NCBI GenBank assembly: GCA_002928875.1
Contig: PERO01000004.1
Location: forward strand, 248,001-312,000
Direction: 5' to 3'
DNA from: Methylobacterium sp.
Lineage (GTDB): Bacteria > Pseudomonadota > Alphaproteobacteria > Rhizobiales > Beijerinckiaceae
DNA: 64,000 nt
Shown here: one piece after another, positions 54,127 through 62,808 of the stretch
Layout: each line of letters opens with the position of its first letter
How positions within the stretch are numbered: position 1 is the first letter of the stretch
Notes under the pieces: generated by a model
What the model was told of the DNA's origin: nothing
The model's input: the letters and a program-made list of their open reading frames with translations, nothing else
The model's database searches: none
Translations under genes and position numbers: made by a program

Positions 54127-54155
54127 TTGCAGTTAGTTTAGATATAAACTATATC
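54127..54155 (+). promoter_or_regulatory. ETF-QO promoter with overlapping palindrome
   Basis: TTGCAG (54127-54132), a 17-bp spacer and TATATC (54150-54155) form a good sigma70-like promoter about 55 bp before the ETF-QO start. The spacer is filled by a perfect AT-rich palindrome TAGTTTA-GATA-TAAACTA (54134-54151), the typical position of a repressor operator. The regulator is not identified. Confidence 0.6.
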
Positions 54156-54210
54156 GCAAGCCATCGGGCGATGGCCCGATGAGCCGCGCGAGACGGGGGA
54201 GGAGACAGCC

Positions 54211-55899
54211 ATGGCCACGGATATCGAACTGCCGGAACGCGACCAGATGGAATACGACGTCGTGATCGTCGGCGCCGGGCCGGCCGGCCTGTCGGCGGCG
54301 ATCCGCCTGAAGCAGATCGCGGCAGAGGCCGGCACCGATCTTTCGGTGGTCGTCGTCGAGAAGGGATCCGAGGTCGGCGCTCACATCCTCTCCGGTGCCG
54401 TCATCGACCCCATCGGGCTCGACAAGCTGGTGCCCGATTGGCGCAAGGATCCGGATTGCCCGGTGAAGACGCCGGTGACGGACGACCATTTCCTGTTTCT
54501 GGGCCCGGCGGGGGGCATCCGGCTTCCCAACATCCTGATGCCGAAGCTTCTGAACAACCACGGCAACTACATCATTTCGCTGGGCAATCTCTGCCGCTGG
54601 CTGGCAACGAAGGCCGAGGCGCTGGGCGTGGAGATCTATCCCGGCTTTGCCGCGCAGGAGGTGCTCTACAACGAGGCGGGCGCCGTGATCGGCATCGCGA
54701 CCGGCGACATGGGCGTGGCGCGCTCGGGCGAGATGAAGGACGGTTTCGCGCGCGGCATGGCGCTGCTCGGCAAGTACACGCTCTTCGCGGAGGGGGTGCG
54801 CGGGCACCTGACGAAACGGCTCATCGCGCGCTACCAGCTCGACCGGAACGCCGACCACGCGAAATTCGGCATCGGCCTCAAGGAACTCTGGCAGGTGAAG
54901 CCGGAAAAGCACCGGAAGGGCCTTGTGCAGCACTCCTTCGGCTGGCCCTTGGATTCGAAGACGGGAGGCGGGTCGTTCCTCTACCATTTCGATGACAATC
55001 TCGTTGCCGTGGGTTTCGTGGTGCACCTCAACTACGAGAATCCAACGCTGTCGCCGTTTGACGAGTTCCAGCAATTCAAGACCCATCCGATGGTCCGTGA
55101 GACCTTCGAGGGCGGCAAGCGGCTCTCCTACGGTGCCCGCGCCATCACGGAAGGCGGCTACCAGAGCGTGCCGCGCCTCACCTTCCCGGGCGGGGCGCTG
55201 CTGGGCTGCGCGGCGGGCTTCGTGAACGTGCCGCGCATCAAGGGCAGCCACAATGCGATGCTCTCCGGCATGCTCGCGGCCGAGCATGTGGCGAAGGCCG
55301 TTGCCGATGGCCGCGCGCATGACGAGGTGGCGAGCTACGAGGAAAGCTGGCGCGCGTCCGCCATCGGCAAGGACCTCTGGAAGGTGCGCAACGTGAAGCC
55401 GCTCTGGTCGCGCTTCGGCACCTGGCTCGGCATCCCGCTCGGTGCCGTCGACATGTGGATGAACGAGCTTCTCGGCTTCTCGTTCTTCGGCACGCAGAAG
55501 CACGGCAAGAAGGATGCGGAGACGCTGAAGCCGATCGCGGAGGTCCAGCCCATCACCTATCCGAAGCCGGACGGCGTGATTACCTTCGACAAGCTCTCGA
55601 GCGTGTTCCTCTCGGGCACGAACCACGAGGAAGACCAGCCGGTCCACCTGCTTCTGACCGACCCCACGGTTCCGATCAGCAAGAACCTGCCGCTCTATGG
55701 CGAGCCGGCGCGGCTCTATTGCCCGGCGGGGGTTTACGAGGTCGTCTATGGCAACGAGCAGACAAAGAGCGACCCGCGCTTCGTGATCAACGCGCAGAAC
55801 TGCGTGCACTGCAAGACCTGCGACATCAAGGACCCGGCGCAGAACATCAACTGGGTCGCGCCCGAAGGCGGTGGTGGCCCGACCTACCCGAACATGTGA
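54211..55899 (+). CDS. Electron transfer flavoprotein-ubiquinone oxidoreductase
   Basis: Passes electrons from ETF (fatty acid, amino acid, choline oxidation) to ubiquinone at the inner membrane. 562 residues: FAD-binding IVGAGPAGLSAAIRLKQ near 18-34; the quinone/membrane region in the middle; and a C-terminal [4Fe-4S] ferredoxin-like domain with RLYCPAGVYEV and NCVHCKTCDIKDP. The start MATDIELPERDQMEYDVVI follows GGGGGAGGAGA. It is monocistronic, with a hairpin terminator after it. Confidence 0.97.
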   Translation: MATDIELPERDQMEYDVVIVGAGPAGLSAAIRLKQIAAEAGTDLSVVVVEKGSEVGAHILSGAVIDPIGLDKLVPDWRKDPDCPVKTPVTDDHFLFLGPAGGIRLPNILMPKLLNNHGNYIISLGNLCRWLATKAEALGVEIYPGFAAQEVLYNEAGAVIGIATGDMGVARSGEMKDGFARGMALLGKYTLFAEGVRGHLTKRLIARYQLDRNADHAKFGIGLKELWQVKPEKHRKGLVQHSFGWPLDSKTGGGSFLYHFDDNLVAVGFVVHLNYENPTLSPFDEFQQFKTHPMVRETFEGGKRLSYGARAITEGGYQSVPRLTFPGGALLGCAAGFVNVPRIKGSHNAMLSGMLAAEHVAKAVADGRAHDEVASYEESWRASAIGKDLWKVRNVKPLWSRFGTWLGIPLGAVDMWMNELLGFSFFGTQKHGKKDAETLKPIAEVQPITYPKPDGVITFDKLSSVFLSGTNHEEDQPVHLLLTDPTVPISKNLPLYGEPARLYCPAGVYEVVYGNEQTKSDPRFVINAQNCVHCKTCDIKDPAQNINWVAPEGGGGPTYPNM

Positions 55900-55923
55900 C
55901 ATCCGGGCGCGCCGGAAACGACA

Positions 55924-55944
55924 AAGGGCGGCCAGGCCGCCCTT
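55924..55944. terminator. Hairpin terminator between ETF-QO and the thioredoxin gene
   Basis: AAGGGCGG-CCAGG-CCGCCCTT, symmetrical and flanked by CAAA on the left and CTCC on the right, 25 bp past the ETF-QO stop and 23 bp past the convergent thioredoxin stop. It probably serves both. Confidence 0.7.
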
Positions 55945-55967
55945 CTCCTGCCCGTCGAATGCCAAAG

Positions 55968-56372
55968 TCACTTCACGGAAGCGAGGAACTCCGCGATCTT
56001 GGCGGTGTCGGTCACGCCACCGATGCGGCCGGCTTCCTTGCCGCCCTTGAAGATCAGGATGACCGACTGGTTGTTGACGCCGTAGGCCTTTCGGAAGTCC
56101 AGATCCATGTCGAAATTCACCTGGACCGCGTTGAAGCGCTTAAAATCCTCACTGCCGGACAATTCCTTGAAGGCGCGCTCCTGCCGCACGCAAACCGGGC
56201 ACCAATCGGCGTGCACATGCACGAGAACGGGTTTGCTCCCCTTCAGTGCTGCGTCGAACTTTTCTTTCGAATAATCCGTGAAGCCGGGCGGAAGCGCCGC
56301 GACCGCCGTGAAAACTCCCGCAGACAGGGCCAGGCCAGCGAAGGCCATCAGGGTGCGACGCGAGAAGGACAT
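55968..56372 (-). CDS. Exported thioredoxin-fold protein
   Basis: 134 residues. A twin-arginine-like signal (SFSRRTLMAFAGLALSAGVFTAVA) is followed by a thioredoxin domain with active site WCPVC (near 53-57). The cis-Pro loop usual in thioredoxins reads NNQSVILIFKGG, that is, Ser-Val in place of Thr-Pro. It may be a periplasmic reductase for cytochrome or envelope thiols. The ATG at MSFSRR follows AGAAGAGG by nine bases; an ATG three codons earlier sits on that site. Confidence 0.85.
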   Translation of the reverse strand: MSFSRRTLMAFAGLALSAGVFTAVAALPPGFTDYSKEKFDAALKGSKPVLVHVHADWCPVCVRQERAFKELSGSEDFKRFNAVQVNFDMDLDFRKAYGVNNQSVILIFKGGKEAGRIGGVTDTAKIAEFLASVK

Positions 56373-56679
56373 GGAACCCATCCTCTTCTGTTCGGGCGAG
56401 CGCCAGCGGCAGCCCGCTCCTCCGGTTTCGAGAGAGAGCATTTGGGCATATTTGTTTCACAAGTCACCATGGGAGCCGCGGGCGGTTCATCACGACTTCG
56501 TCAGCCGCATCGGCGTCCGCGGTGGCGCGCGCACCTTCAAAAAACCTTTGTTCTGATGCCATTCGATGGTACCCGAAACGGGTGCTGTTTGCTGGAAGCT
56601 GCCGCGGCGCGACGCTTCCGGGCGTGGCCTTCTCGGGCCAGGCGCGCGAAGTTGGCCCGCGGGGCCGGGGAATGATGCA
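56373..56679. other. Gene-free divergent region between the thioredoxin and TPR genes
   Basis: Open frames here lack coding character and start codons with ribosome sites. It is locally AT-rich around 56440-56470 and 56535-56590 (TTCAAAAAACCTTTGTTC), which is where promoters would be expected, but I could not define hexamers. A GGTACCCGAAACGGGTGC hairpin lies near 56568-56585. Confidence 0.35.
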
Positions 56680-58464
56680 ATGACGGATTGCCGGAAAAAA
56701 CACCTTTGGTCGAACGGCATGCGCGGCCTCGTGCTGGCCGCGGCGGTGGCCATGGTGCCGGCGGCTGTGGCTGCGCCGGGCGGTGGTTCGCGCCGGCTCG
56801 AGGCGATGGGTGCTTCGGGAAATTTCATCGCAGGCATTGTGGCCAATGCCGGCCGTGACCTGCAGGGCGCGGCGGATTTTTTCAGCGAGGCCCTGCGGTC
56901 CGATCCGCGCAACGCCGAATTGCTCGACCAGACCTTCGTGGCCAATCTCGTCGATGGGCGCATCCAGGAGGCCTTCCGGCTGGCCGAGCGCCTTGCCCTG
57001 CGCGACCGCGACAATTCGCTCGCGCATGTCGCGCTCGGCGTCCGCGCGCTGAAGGCGAAGGATTATCAGCGGGCCCGCGCGGCGTTCGACCGCGCCGGCA
57101 GCAACGAGCGGCGCACCGATCTCACCGTCTCCCTGCTGCGCGCCTGGACTCTCGTGGGTTCGGGCGATCTCGACGCCGCGTTGCGCACGGTCGACCGGTT
57201 CACCGACCCGGAATTGCGCCCCTTCCGCGATTTCTTCGGCGGGTTGATGGCGGATGTCGCCCGCCGCTATCCCGAGGCGGAGAAGCGCCTGAAGAACGCG
57301 TTCGACAGCGATCCCACCTCAATCCGTTTCGCCGATGCCTATGCCCGGCTGCTGGCGCGGCGGGGCCGCCCGGCCGAGGCCCAGACCGTTTATCGCCAGT
57401 GGCGCGAGCGCAGTTTCGGCCAGCCCTTCCTGGATGGCGCGTCGCTGGCGCTGTTCAACGGCGAAAAGCTCGAACCGCTCGCCAGCGATGTCGGCGAAGG
57501 CGTTGCCGAGGTGTTCTACAGCCTCGGAAGTCTGGGCTCCGCCGCGCGCGATCCGCTGACGGCTTTGGTCTACATGCAGTTCGCGCATCACCTCGCGGAA
57601 GGCGATGAACTCATCACGCTGACGGTCGCCGAGTTCTACGAGCAACTGCGCCAGAACCAGCGGGCAGCCGACACCTATGCGCGCATTCCGCCCACCTCGG
57701 TCTTCGGCAATCGCGCCGCAATCGGGCGGGCTGCCGCGCTCGAACGGCTCGAGAAGACCGACGAGGCGATCGAGACGCTGAAGGCGCTGCTGGCGCTGCA
57801 TCCCGAGGATATCGAGGCGGCGGATACGCTCGGCTCGATCTACCGGGTCAAGAAGAACTGGCTCGCTTCCATCGAGGTCTACAGTGCCGCGCTCAACGCG
57901 ACCAAGACCATCGAGCAGAAGCACTGGGCACTCTTCTTCGGCCGGGCCATCGGCTACGAGCGTTCGAAGCAATGGGACAAGGCCGAGCCGGATTTCCTGA
58001 AGGCGCTGGAATTGCTGCCCCCGCGCCCGCGCAACAACCGCGAGCGGGCGGAACGGGCCAATGTGCTGAATTATCTGGCCTATTCCTGGGTCGATATGCA
58101 CATGAACATCGACCGCTCCTTCGAGATGCTGCGCGAGGCCGTCTCGCTTGCCCCGCAGGATGGGGCCATCGTCGATTCGCTCGGCTGGGCCTATTACCGG
58201 CTCGGGCGCTACGAGGATGCCGTGCGGGAACTGGAGCGGGCTGTGCTGTTGCGGGCAGGCGATGTCACCATCAACGATCACCTCGGGGACGCCTACTGGC
58301 GCGTGGGTCGCCGGCGCGAGGCGGCGTTCAAGTGGCAGCAAGCGCTCGATCTCAAGCCCGAGCCCGAGGAGCGCGCGGCCATCGAAAAGAAGCTCGAGAA
58401 CGGGCTCGAGGATGTGTCGGCGGCGGTCACGCCTGCGCCCGCCGCGAAGCCGAACGGCGGCTGA
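56680..58464 (+). CDS. Exported tetratricopeptide-repeat protein
   Basis: 594 residues: a signal peptide at about 14-30 (MRGLVLAAAVAMVPAAVA) then about ten to twelve TPR-like helix pairs. The clearest repeats lie at the C-terminus: ADTLGSIYRVKKNWLASIEVYSAAL, DSLGWAYYRLGRYEDAVRELERAV and DHLGDAYWRVGRRREAAFKWQQAL. TPR proteins scaffold protein complexes; this one would act in the periplasm or envelope. It precedes ispE by 12 bp in the same direction, an arrangement seen in other Rhizobiales. An ATG at 56719 is an alternative start. Confidence 0.85.
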   Translation: MTDCRKKHLWSNGMRGLVLAAAVAMVPAAVAAPGGGSRRLEAMGASGNFIAGIVANAGRDLQGAADFFSEALRSDPRNAELLDQTFVANLVDGRIQEAFRLAERLALRDRDNSLAHVALGVRALKAKDYQRARAAFDRAGSNERRTDLTVSLLRAWTLVGSGDLDAALRTVDRFTDPELRPFRDFFGGLMADVARRYPEAEKRLKNAFDSDPTSIRFADAYARLLARRGRPAEAQTVYRQWRERSFGQPFLDGASLALFNGEKLEPLASDVGEGVAEVFYSLGSLGSAARDPLTALVYMQFAHHLAEGDELITLTVAEFYEQLRQNQRAADTYARIPPTSVFGNRAAIGRAAALERLEKTDEAIETLKALLALHPEDIEAADTLGSIYRVKKNWLASIEVYSAALNATKTIEQKHWALFFGRAIGYERSKQWDKAEPDFLKALELLPPRPRNNRERAERANVLNYLAYSWVDMHMNIDRSFEMLREAVSLAPQDGAIVDSLGWAYYRLGRYEDAVRELERAVLLRAGDVTINDHLGDAYWRVGRRREAAFKWQQALDLKPEPEERAAIEKKLENGLEDVSAAVTPAPAAKPNGG

Positions 58465-58476
58465 TTTCCTCCGCGC

Positions 58477-59328
58477 ATGTTCCGTGAATCCGCCCCGGCG
58501 AAGATCAATCTGTTCCTGCACGTGCTCGGCCGGCAGGCCGATGGCTATCATGTGCTCGAAAGCCTGGTGAGTTTCGCCGATCTTGGCGACGAACTCGAAC
58601 TGGAACCGGATGGCCCGCTGGGCCTCTCCGTCGAGGGCCCGTTTTCCTTCGGGCTTGCGGGCGATGACAACCTGGTGATGAAGGCCGCCCGCGCGGCCAC
58701 CGCGCAGTTCGGTCGCCTGCGCCTCGGCGCCTTCCGGCTCACGAAGAACCTGCCGGTGGCCTCCGGCATTGGCGGCGGCTCCAGCGATGCCGCGGCCGCC
58801 TTGCGGCTCATTGCCAGGCTCAACGGGATCGACACCGACGATCAGCGCCTGACGGATGCCGCCCGGACGCTTGGGGCCGATGTCCCGGTCTGTCTGGATC
58901 CCACTGCGCCGCGGTTGATGCACGGCATCGGCCACGAACTCGGCAACCGTCTTTACGGCTTGCGTTATCCGGCTGTTCTGGTGAACCCGGTGCTGCCGCT
59001 CGAAACCCGCGCCGTCTTCGCGGGCCTCGGCCTTTCGCCGGGCGATCGGTTCGTGCCGATGAAGGGTCACGCGCCCTGCGATCTCAAGGCGCTCATCGGC
59101 ACGCGCAACGACCTCGAAGGGCCGGCGAAGGTCATCGTGCCGGAAATCGAGGATGTGCTCGCCGCCCTGCGCGCCTCGCCCGGTTGCCGCTTCGCGCGGA
59201 TGTCAGGATCGGGCGCGACCTGCTTTGCGATCTTCGACCATTATGGCGAGGGTGCCGAGGCCGCCGCGCGATTGCAGGTGGAGCGGGAATGGTGGGCGCG
59301 GCCGACCTGGCTGAAACTTCCGAGCTGA
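58477..59328 (+). CDS. ispE: 4-diphosphocytidyl-2-C-methyl-D-erythritol kinase
   Basis: Fourth step-kinase of the MEP pathway, phosphorylating CDP-ME with ATP. 283 residues of the GHMP kinase superfamily: APAKINLFLHVLGRQADGYHVLESLVSF at the N-terminus (catalytic Lys region), the phosphate loop LPVASGIGGGSSDAAAAL (near 90-107) and a C-terminal SGSGATCFAIF (near 247). It is the second MEP gene here besides ispH. It is followed by the DinB gene three bases on. Confidence 0.95.
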   Translation: MFRESAPAKINLFLHVLGRQADGYHVLESLVSFADLGDELELEPDGPLGLSVEGPFSFGLAGDDNLVMKAARAATAQFGRLRLGAFRLTKNLPVASGIGGGSSDAAAALRLIARLNGIDTDDQRLTDAARTLGADVPVCLDPTAPRLMHGIGHELGNRLYGLRYPAVLVNPVLPLETRAVFAGLGLSPGDRFVPMKGHAPCDLKALIGTRNDLEGPAKVIVPEIEDVLAALRASPGCRFARMSGSGATCFAIFDHYGEGAEAAARLQVEREWWARPTWLKLPS

Positions 59329-59331
59329 ACG

Positions 59332-59838
59332 ATGCCCACGCCGGATTTCGTGCGCATGATGGCGCGCTACAATGCCTGGCAGAACCGGTCGCTGGTCGAG
59401 GCCGCATCCGGTCTCGATGATGCCGCGCGCGGGCAGGATCGCGGGGCCTATTTCGGCTCGATCGCGGCGACGTTCAACCATCTCTACTGGGGCGATTCGA
59501 TCTGGATGTGGCGTTTCGGCGCGGTCGAGCGGCCGGGGGGCACGATCGCGGAATCGCGGCACGTCTTTCCGGTCTGGGCGGATTTTGTCGCCGCGCGGCA
59601 GCAGCTCGACGGGGTGATTCTCGATTGGGCCGAGGCGTTGCCACCGGAATGGCTCGCTCGCGAGATGCGCTGGTTTTCCAACGCGGCTGGCCGCGAGGTC
59701 TCGCGCGATCATGCCCTGCTGGTGGCGCATTTCTTCAACCACCAGACCCATCATCGCGGGCAGATCCACGCCATGCTGACCGCCGCCGGGGCGAAGCCCG
59801 ACGATACGGACCTGTTCCTGCTGCCGGATCGGGCCTGA
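59332..59838 (+). CDS. DinB family protein
   Basis: 168-residue four-helix-bundle protein of the DinB/YfiT superfamily. Three histidines of a likely metal site are visible: one in FNHLYWGD (near 50) and two in HFFNHQTHHRGQIHAML (near 137-153). DinB was first found as a damage-inducible gene, but many members are thiol transferases (bacillithiol, mycothiol or glutathione dependent) or of unknown function. It lies three bases after ispE and converges with the polyprenyl synthase gene. Confidence 0.9.
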   Translation: MPTPDFVRMMARYNAWQNRSLVEAASGLDDAARGQDRGAYFGSIAATFNHLYWGDSIWMWRFGAVERPGGTIAESRHVFPVWADFVAARQQLDGVILDWAEALPPEWLAREMRWFSNAAGREVSRDHALLVAHFFNHQTHHRGQIHAMLTAAGAKPDDTDLFLLPDRA

Positions 59839-59864
59839 CCTCCGTCAGCCGGAGGAAGGGCGCC

Positions 59865-60899
59865 TCAATAGGCGCGGGCGAGGCAGAAATCGACGACCTC
59901 GCTCAGGGCATCGCGCATGGGTGAGGCCGGGAAAAGCGCCAGCGCATCCTTCGCGACCTCGCCGTAATGGCGGGCGCGCTCGACCGTATCCTCCAGCGCG
60001 CGATGCTTCTTCAGAAGCTCGATGGCACGGCTCAGGGCCGCATCGTCGTTCTGCCCCTGCTCGAGCGCCCGCTTCCAGAAGGCACGCTCCTCGTCCGAGC
60101 CGCGGCGGAAGGCCAGCACGACCGGCAAGGTGATCTTCCCCTCGCGGAAATCGTCGCCGACATTCTTGCCGAGCTTCGCGCCGGAGCCGCCATAATCCAG
60201 CGCATCGTCGATGAGCTGGAAGGCCACGCCGAGATTCATCCCGTAGGAGCGGCAGGCGCGGCGTTGCGCCTCCTCGCAATCCGGCGAAAGCAGCGGACCC
60301 ACCTCGGCTGCCGCCGCGAAGAGCGCGGCCGTCTTCGAGCGGATCACGGCGAGGTAATCATCCTCGGTGGTGGATGTGTTCTTGGCGGCGGCGAGCTGCA
60401 TCACCTCGCCCTCGGCGATCACCACCGCGGCTGTGGAGAGCACGTCGAGGCAGGGGAGCGAACCCACCTCGACCATCATGCGGAAGGCCTGGCCGAGCAG
60501 GAAATCGCCGACGAGCACGCTCGCCTCGTTTCCCCAAACCTTGCGGGCGGAAGCCTTGCCGCGGCGGAGATCGCTTTCATCCACCACATCGTCGTGCAGG
60601 AGGGTCGCGGTGTGCATGAATTCCACGGCGGCCGCGAGCCGGATATGTCCCGCGCCCTGCACGTTGGAGAGCTGCGCGGTGGCGAGCGTCAGCATCGGGC
60701 GCAGGCGTTTGCCGCCGGAGGAGATGAGATGTTGTGCCACTTCCGGGATCATCGTGACCTCGGAACCCGTGCGCGACAGGATCATTTCGTTCACGCGCGT
60801 CATGTCGTCGCGCACGAGGGAAACGAGGCGCTCGATGCCCTCCGTCCCGACCTTTTCGTTGAAGGAAACGACCACGCCCAACGGAATATTCCTCTTCAC
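59865..60899 (-). CDS. ispB: Polyprenyl (octaprenyl/decaprenyl) diphosphate synthase
   Basis: Elongates farnesyl diphosphate with IPP to the long chain of ubiquinone. 344 residues; first Asp-rich motif LLHDDVVDESDLRRG (DDVVD near 103-107), second DDALDYGG (near 230), and GGKRLRPML as the substrate Arg region. The chain length is not readable; many Rhizobiales make Q-10. It starts with GTG behind AAGGCCGGGG. It supplies UbiA (12.2 kb) and depends on ispH/ispE. Divergent from the TrmN6-like methyltransferase. Confidence 0.94.
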   Translation of the reverse strand: MKRNIPLGVVVSFNEKVGTEGIERLVSLVRDDMTRVNEMILSRTGSEVTMIPEVAQHLISSGGKRLRPMLTLATAQLSNVQGAGHIRLAAAVEFMHTATLLHDDVVDESDLRRGKASARKVWGNEASVLVGDFLLGQAFRMMVEVGSLPCLDVLSTAAVVIAEGEVMQLAAAKNTSTTEDDYLAVIRSKTAALFAAAAEVGPLLSPDCEEAQRRACRSYGMNLGVAFQLIDDALDYGGSGAKLGKNVGDDFREGKITLPVVLAFRRGSDEERAFWKRALEQGQNDDAALSRAIELLKKHRALEDTVERARHYGEVAKDALALFPASPMRDALSEVVDFCLARAY

Positions 60900-60979
60900 A
60901 CCCCGGCCTTCTCGTCTTCTAGACGCTTGCACGCTCTCTACGTCAATTGCAACGTTTGCGATCAGGGAGGCGGAGCGGC

Positions 60980-61717
60980 ATGACGATCACCGAAGACGGC
61001 CTGCTGGCCGGGCGCCTCACTTTGTTCCAGCCCCAGCGTGGGCATCGGGCGGGAACCGATGGCGTGCTGCTCGCCGCCGCCGCGCCGGCCGATGCCCGCC
61101 AACTCGCCGATTTCGGCGCCTCCACGGGGCTTGTCGGCCTCGCCGCCGCCCTGGCCCTGCCGCAAGCGGAGGTGACGCTTTTCGAACATGATCCGGCGCT
61201 TGTCGCGCTCGCGCAACGCAACATTGCGGCAAACTGCCTCTCCTCGCGCGTCCGCGCGATCGAGGCGGATCTTCTCGCGAGGGGCGCGTTGACCTCGTTC
61301 CGGGAGGCTTTCGACGCGATCCTCACCAATCCGCCCTTCTTCGATGCCCGCTCGATGCGGCTCTCGCCCACCAAGGCCGGCGCGCATGCGCTCGCCAACG
61401 GTGCCTCGCTCGATCTCTGGGTCAAGCGCGCGGCGGGCGCGCTGCGGCCGGGCGGCAGCCTGGTGATGATCCATCGGGCCGATCATCTGGCGGTAGTTCT
61501 CGCCGCCCTGCAGGGGCGCTTCGGGGCGGTGCGCCTGCGCTTCGTGCATGCCCGGGCCGATCGCGAGGCGATCCGGGTGCTCGTTCTCGGCCGGAAAGGC
61601 TCGCGCGGACCGCTGGTCGTCGGCCCGCCGCTCGTGTTGCATGCCACGGACGGCTCATTCACGCCGGAGATCCAGGCCGTCCACGCGGGCGAGGCCCGCA
61701 TTGCGTTTCCCGCCTGA
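60980..61717 (+). CDS. TrmN6-like SAM-dependent methyltransferase
   Basis: 245 residues. It has a class I SAM fold: DFGASTGLVGLAAALALP (motif I, near 45), FEHDP (motif II) and the adenine-N6 catalytic NPPFFDARS (near 118-126). The closest type is tRNA1(Val) (adenine37-N6)-methyltransferase TrmN6; the exact target is inferred. Start MTITEDGLLAGRLTLFQPQRGHR matches the family. It is divergent from the polyprenyl synthase gene, over an 80-bp gap, an order conserved in Rhizobiales. Confidence 0.9.
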   Translation: MTITEDGLLAGRLTLFQPQRGHRAGTDGVLLAAAAPADARQLADFGASTGLVGLAAALALPQAEVTLFEHDPALVALAQRNIAANCLSSRVRAIEADLLARGALTSFREAFDAILTNPPFFDARSMRLSPTKAGAHALANGASLDLWVKRAAGALRPGGSLVMIHRADHLAVVLAALQGRFGAVRLRFVHARADREAIRVLVLGRKGSRGPLVVGPPLVLHATDGSFTPEIQAVHAGEARIAFPA

Positions 61718-61748
61718 CGGGCGACGCTGAAAGGGGATCTCCGCTCAT

Positions 61749-61777
61749 GAAAAACCCCGCCCGAAGCGGGCAGGGTT
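61749..61777 (-). terminator. Intrinsic terminator of the Tyr/Arg-rich secreted protein gene
   Basis: Leftward AACCCTGCCCG-CTT-CGGGCGGGGTT with one G-T pair, followed by TTTTTCA. It ends about 35 bp past the gene and also faces the end of the methyltransferase gene. Confidence 0.85.
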
Positions 61778-61812
61778 GATCTCAATCGGATGGTCGTTGG
61801 CCTTGTGCGCGC

Positions 61813-62169
61813 TCAGCGGCATACCCGCACCCAGCGGCGCACCTGGCCATAGGGTGTCCAGACCCAGCGCGGGCGGGTGACGCAGCGGCGATAGGCCGGT
61901 CGCCCGTAATAGACCGGACCGCCATAGAAGCGCGGCCGGGCATAATACGGCCGATAACGATAAGGCCGGTAGCCATAAGGCCGGGCATAGCGCGGCGCGC
62001 GATAAACCCGGCGATGCCCGTAATACTGGACATTGTCGGTGGCGCGGCTGCCGGCCTCGACCGCGAGAGCCGGGCCCGCCGGCGGCATGGCGGCATGCGC
62101 CGGTGCAAAAGCGAGACTCATGAAGAATGCCATCAGCGTGGCAGCGAAATAACGGGAAAGCCTGTTCAT
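61813..62169 (-). CDS. Small secreted Tyr/Arg-rich protein
   Basis: 118 residues; not recognised as a named family. Signal peptide 1-27 (ending APAHA). The mature part is dominated by Tyr, Arg and Pro (RYARPYGYRPYRYRPYYARP within 60-80) and ends in a short Trp/Arg segment with two cysteines (RRCVTRPRWVWTPYG.. VRVCR). The composition is like basic, cell-wall- or polysaccharide-associated proteins. It has its own terminator. It lies on the opposite strand to the genes on either side of the pair it forms with the Gly-rich gene. Confidence 0.75.
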   Translation of the reverse strand: MNRLSRYFAATLMAFFMSLAFAPAHAAMPPAGPALAVEAGSRATDNVQYYGHRRVYRAPRYARPYGYRPYRYRPYYARPRFYGGPVYYGRPAYRRCVTRPRWVWTPYGQVRRWVRVCR

Positions 62170-62308
62170 CGTTCATCCCCTATCGGTGTCGCCCGGGTGA
62201 CGACGCTAAGCCCCGCTTTATGAACGTCAGCACAATGGCGGGATCGTGCTGGTGCGGGACTTGGGCGTCGTCACCCGGTCGAATGCCCTGAACGGGGAAC
62301 AACCGGCA

Positions 62309-62620
62309 TCAGTTCCAGTGGCAGTTCAGTCCCGTGGCGTGATCGAGACCAGACTGGCACGGCATCGGGTTGTTGCCGCCACCACGCCGCGGGCGAACCG
62401 GGCGACGGGGCCGGTGGTTGGGGTTGCCAGCGATCGCGACGGCCGCGATGGCGCCACCGGTCTGCATCACGGTTCCCGGCTCACCAGCGCCGCCCGAACC
62501 GCCGCCGGCGGAGCCGCCCGCCGCACCACCGCCACCGCCGCCATTGCCGCGGGCATGGGCCGCTGCGCCGAGCGCCAGCACGGTGAACGAGGCGATCATG
62601 ATCTTGCGAAAGGTCGACAT
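62309..62620 (-). CDS. Small secreted Gly-rich protein
   Basis: 103 residues; not recognised. Signal peptide about 1-23 (MSTFRKIMIASFTVLALGAAAHA), a Gly/Ala/Ser run (RGNGGGGGGAAGGSAGG...), a short hydrophobic stretch AIAAVAIAG, a basic Pro/Arg segment (HRPRRPVRPRRGGG) and a tail with two cysteines (PMPCQSGLDHATGLNCHWN). The start ATG follows GGAGAA. A 45-codon longer frame upstream lacks a signal. It lies 139 bp upstream of the Tyr/Arg-rich gene on the same strand. Confidence 0.7.
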   Translation of the reverse strand: MSTFRKIMIASFTVLALGAAAHARGNGGGGGGAAGGSAGGGSGGAGEPGTVMQTGGAIAAVAIAGNPNHRPRRPVRPRRGGGNNPMPCQSGLDHATGLNCHWN

Positions 62621-62808
62621 GGCATTTCTCCATCTGAAGGATTGAGGCGCGATGGCCCCGATGCTCCTTCGTCGCGGCAGCGGCCCAGTCGGTTCAAAGC
62701 TCATGCGATTTTTTTCCGAGGGTCGCGGAAAATTTCCCGTGGCGACGGTTTTCACATCGGCGAAAAATGCTCTAAGCAGGCGCGCTTCCCTTCCACCCGA
62801 GTTCGCCG

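Noticed and set aside
52064-54136. 690-codon rightward open frame
   Set aside because: It is antisense to the metallopeptidase and uracil-DNA glycosylase genes and has no domain or plausible start.
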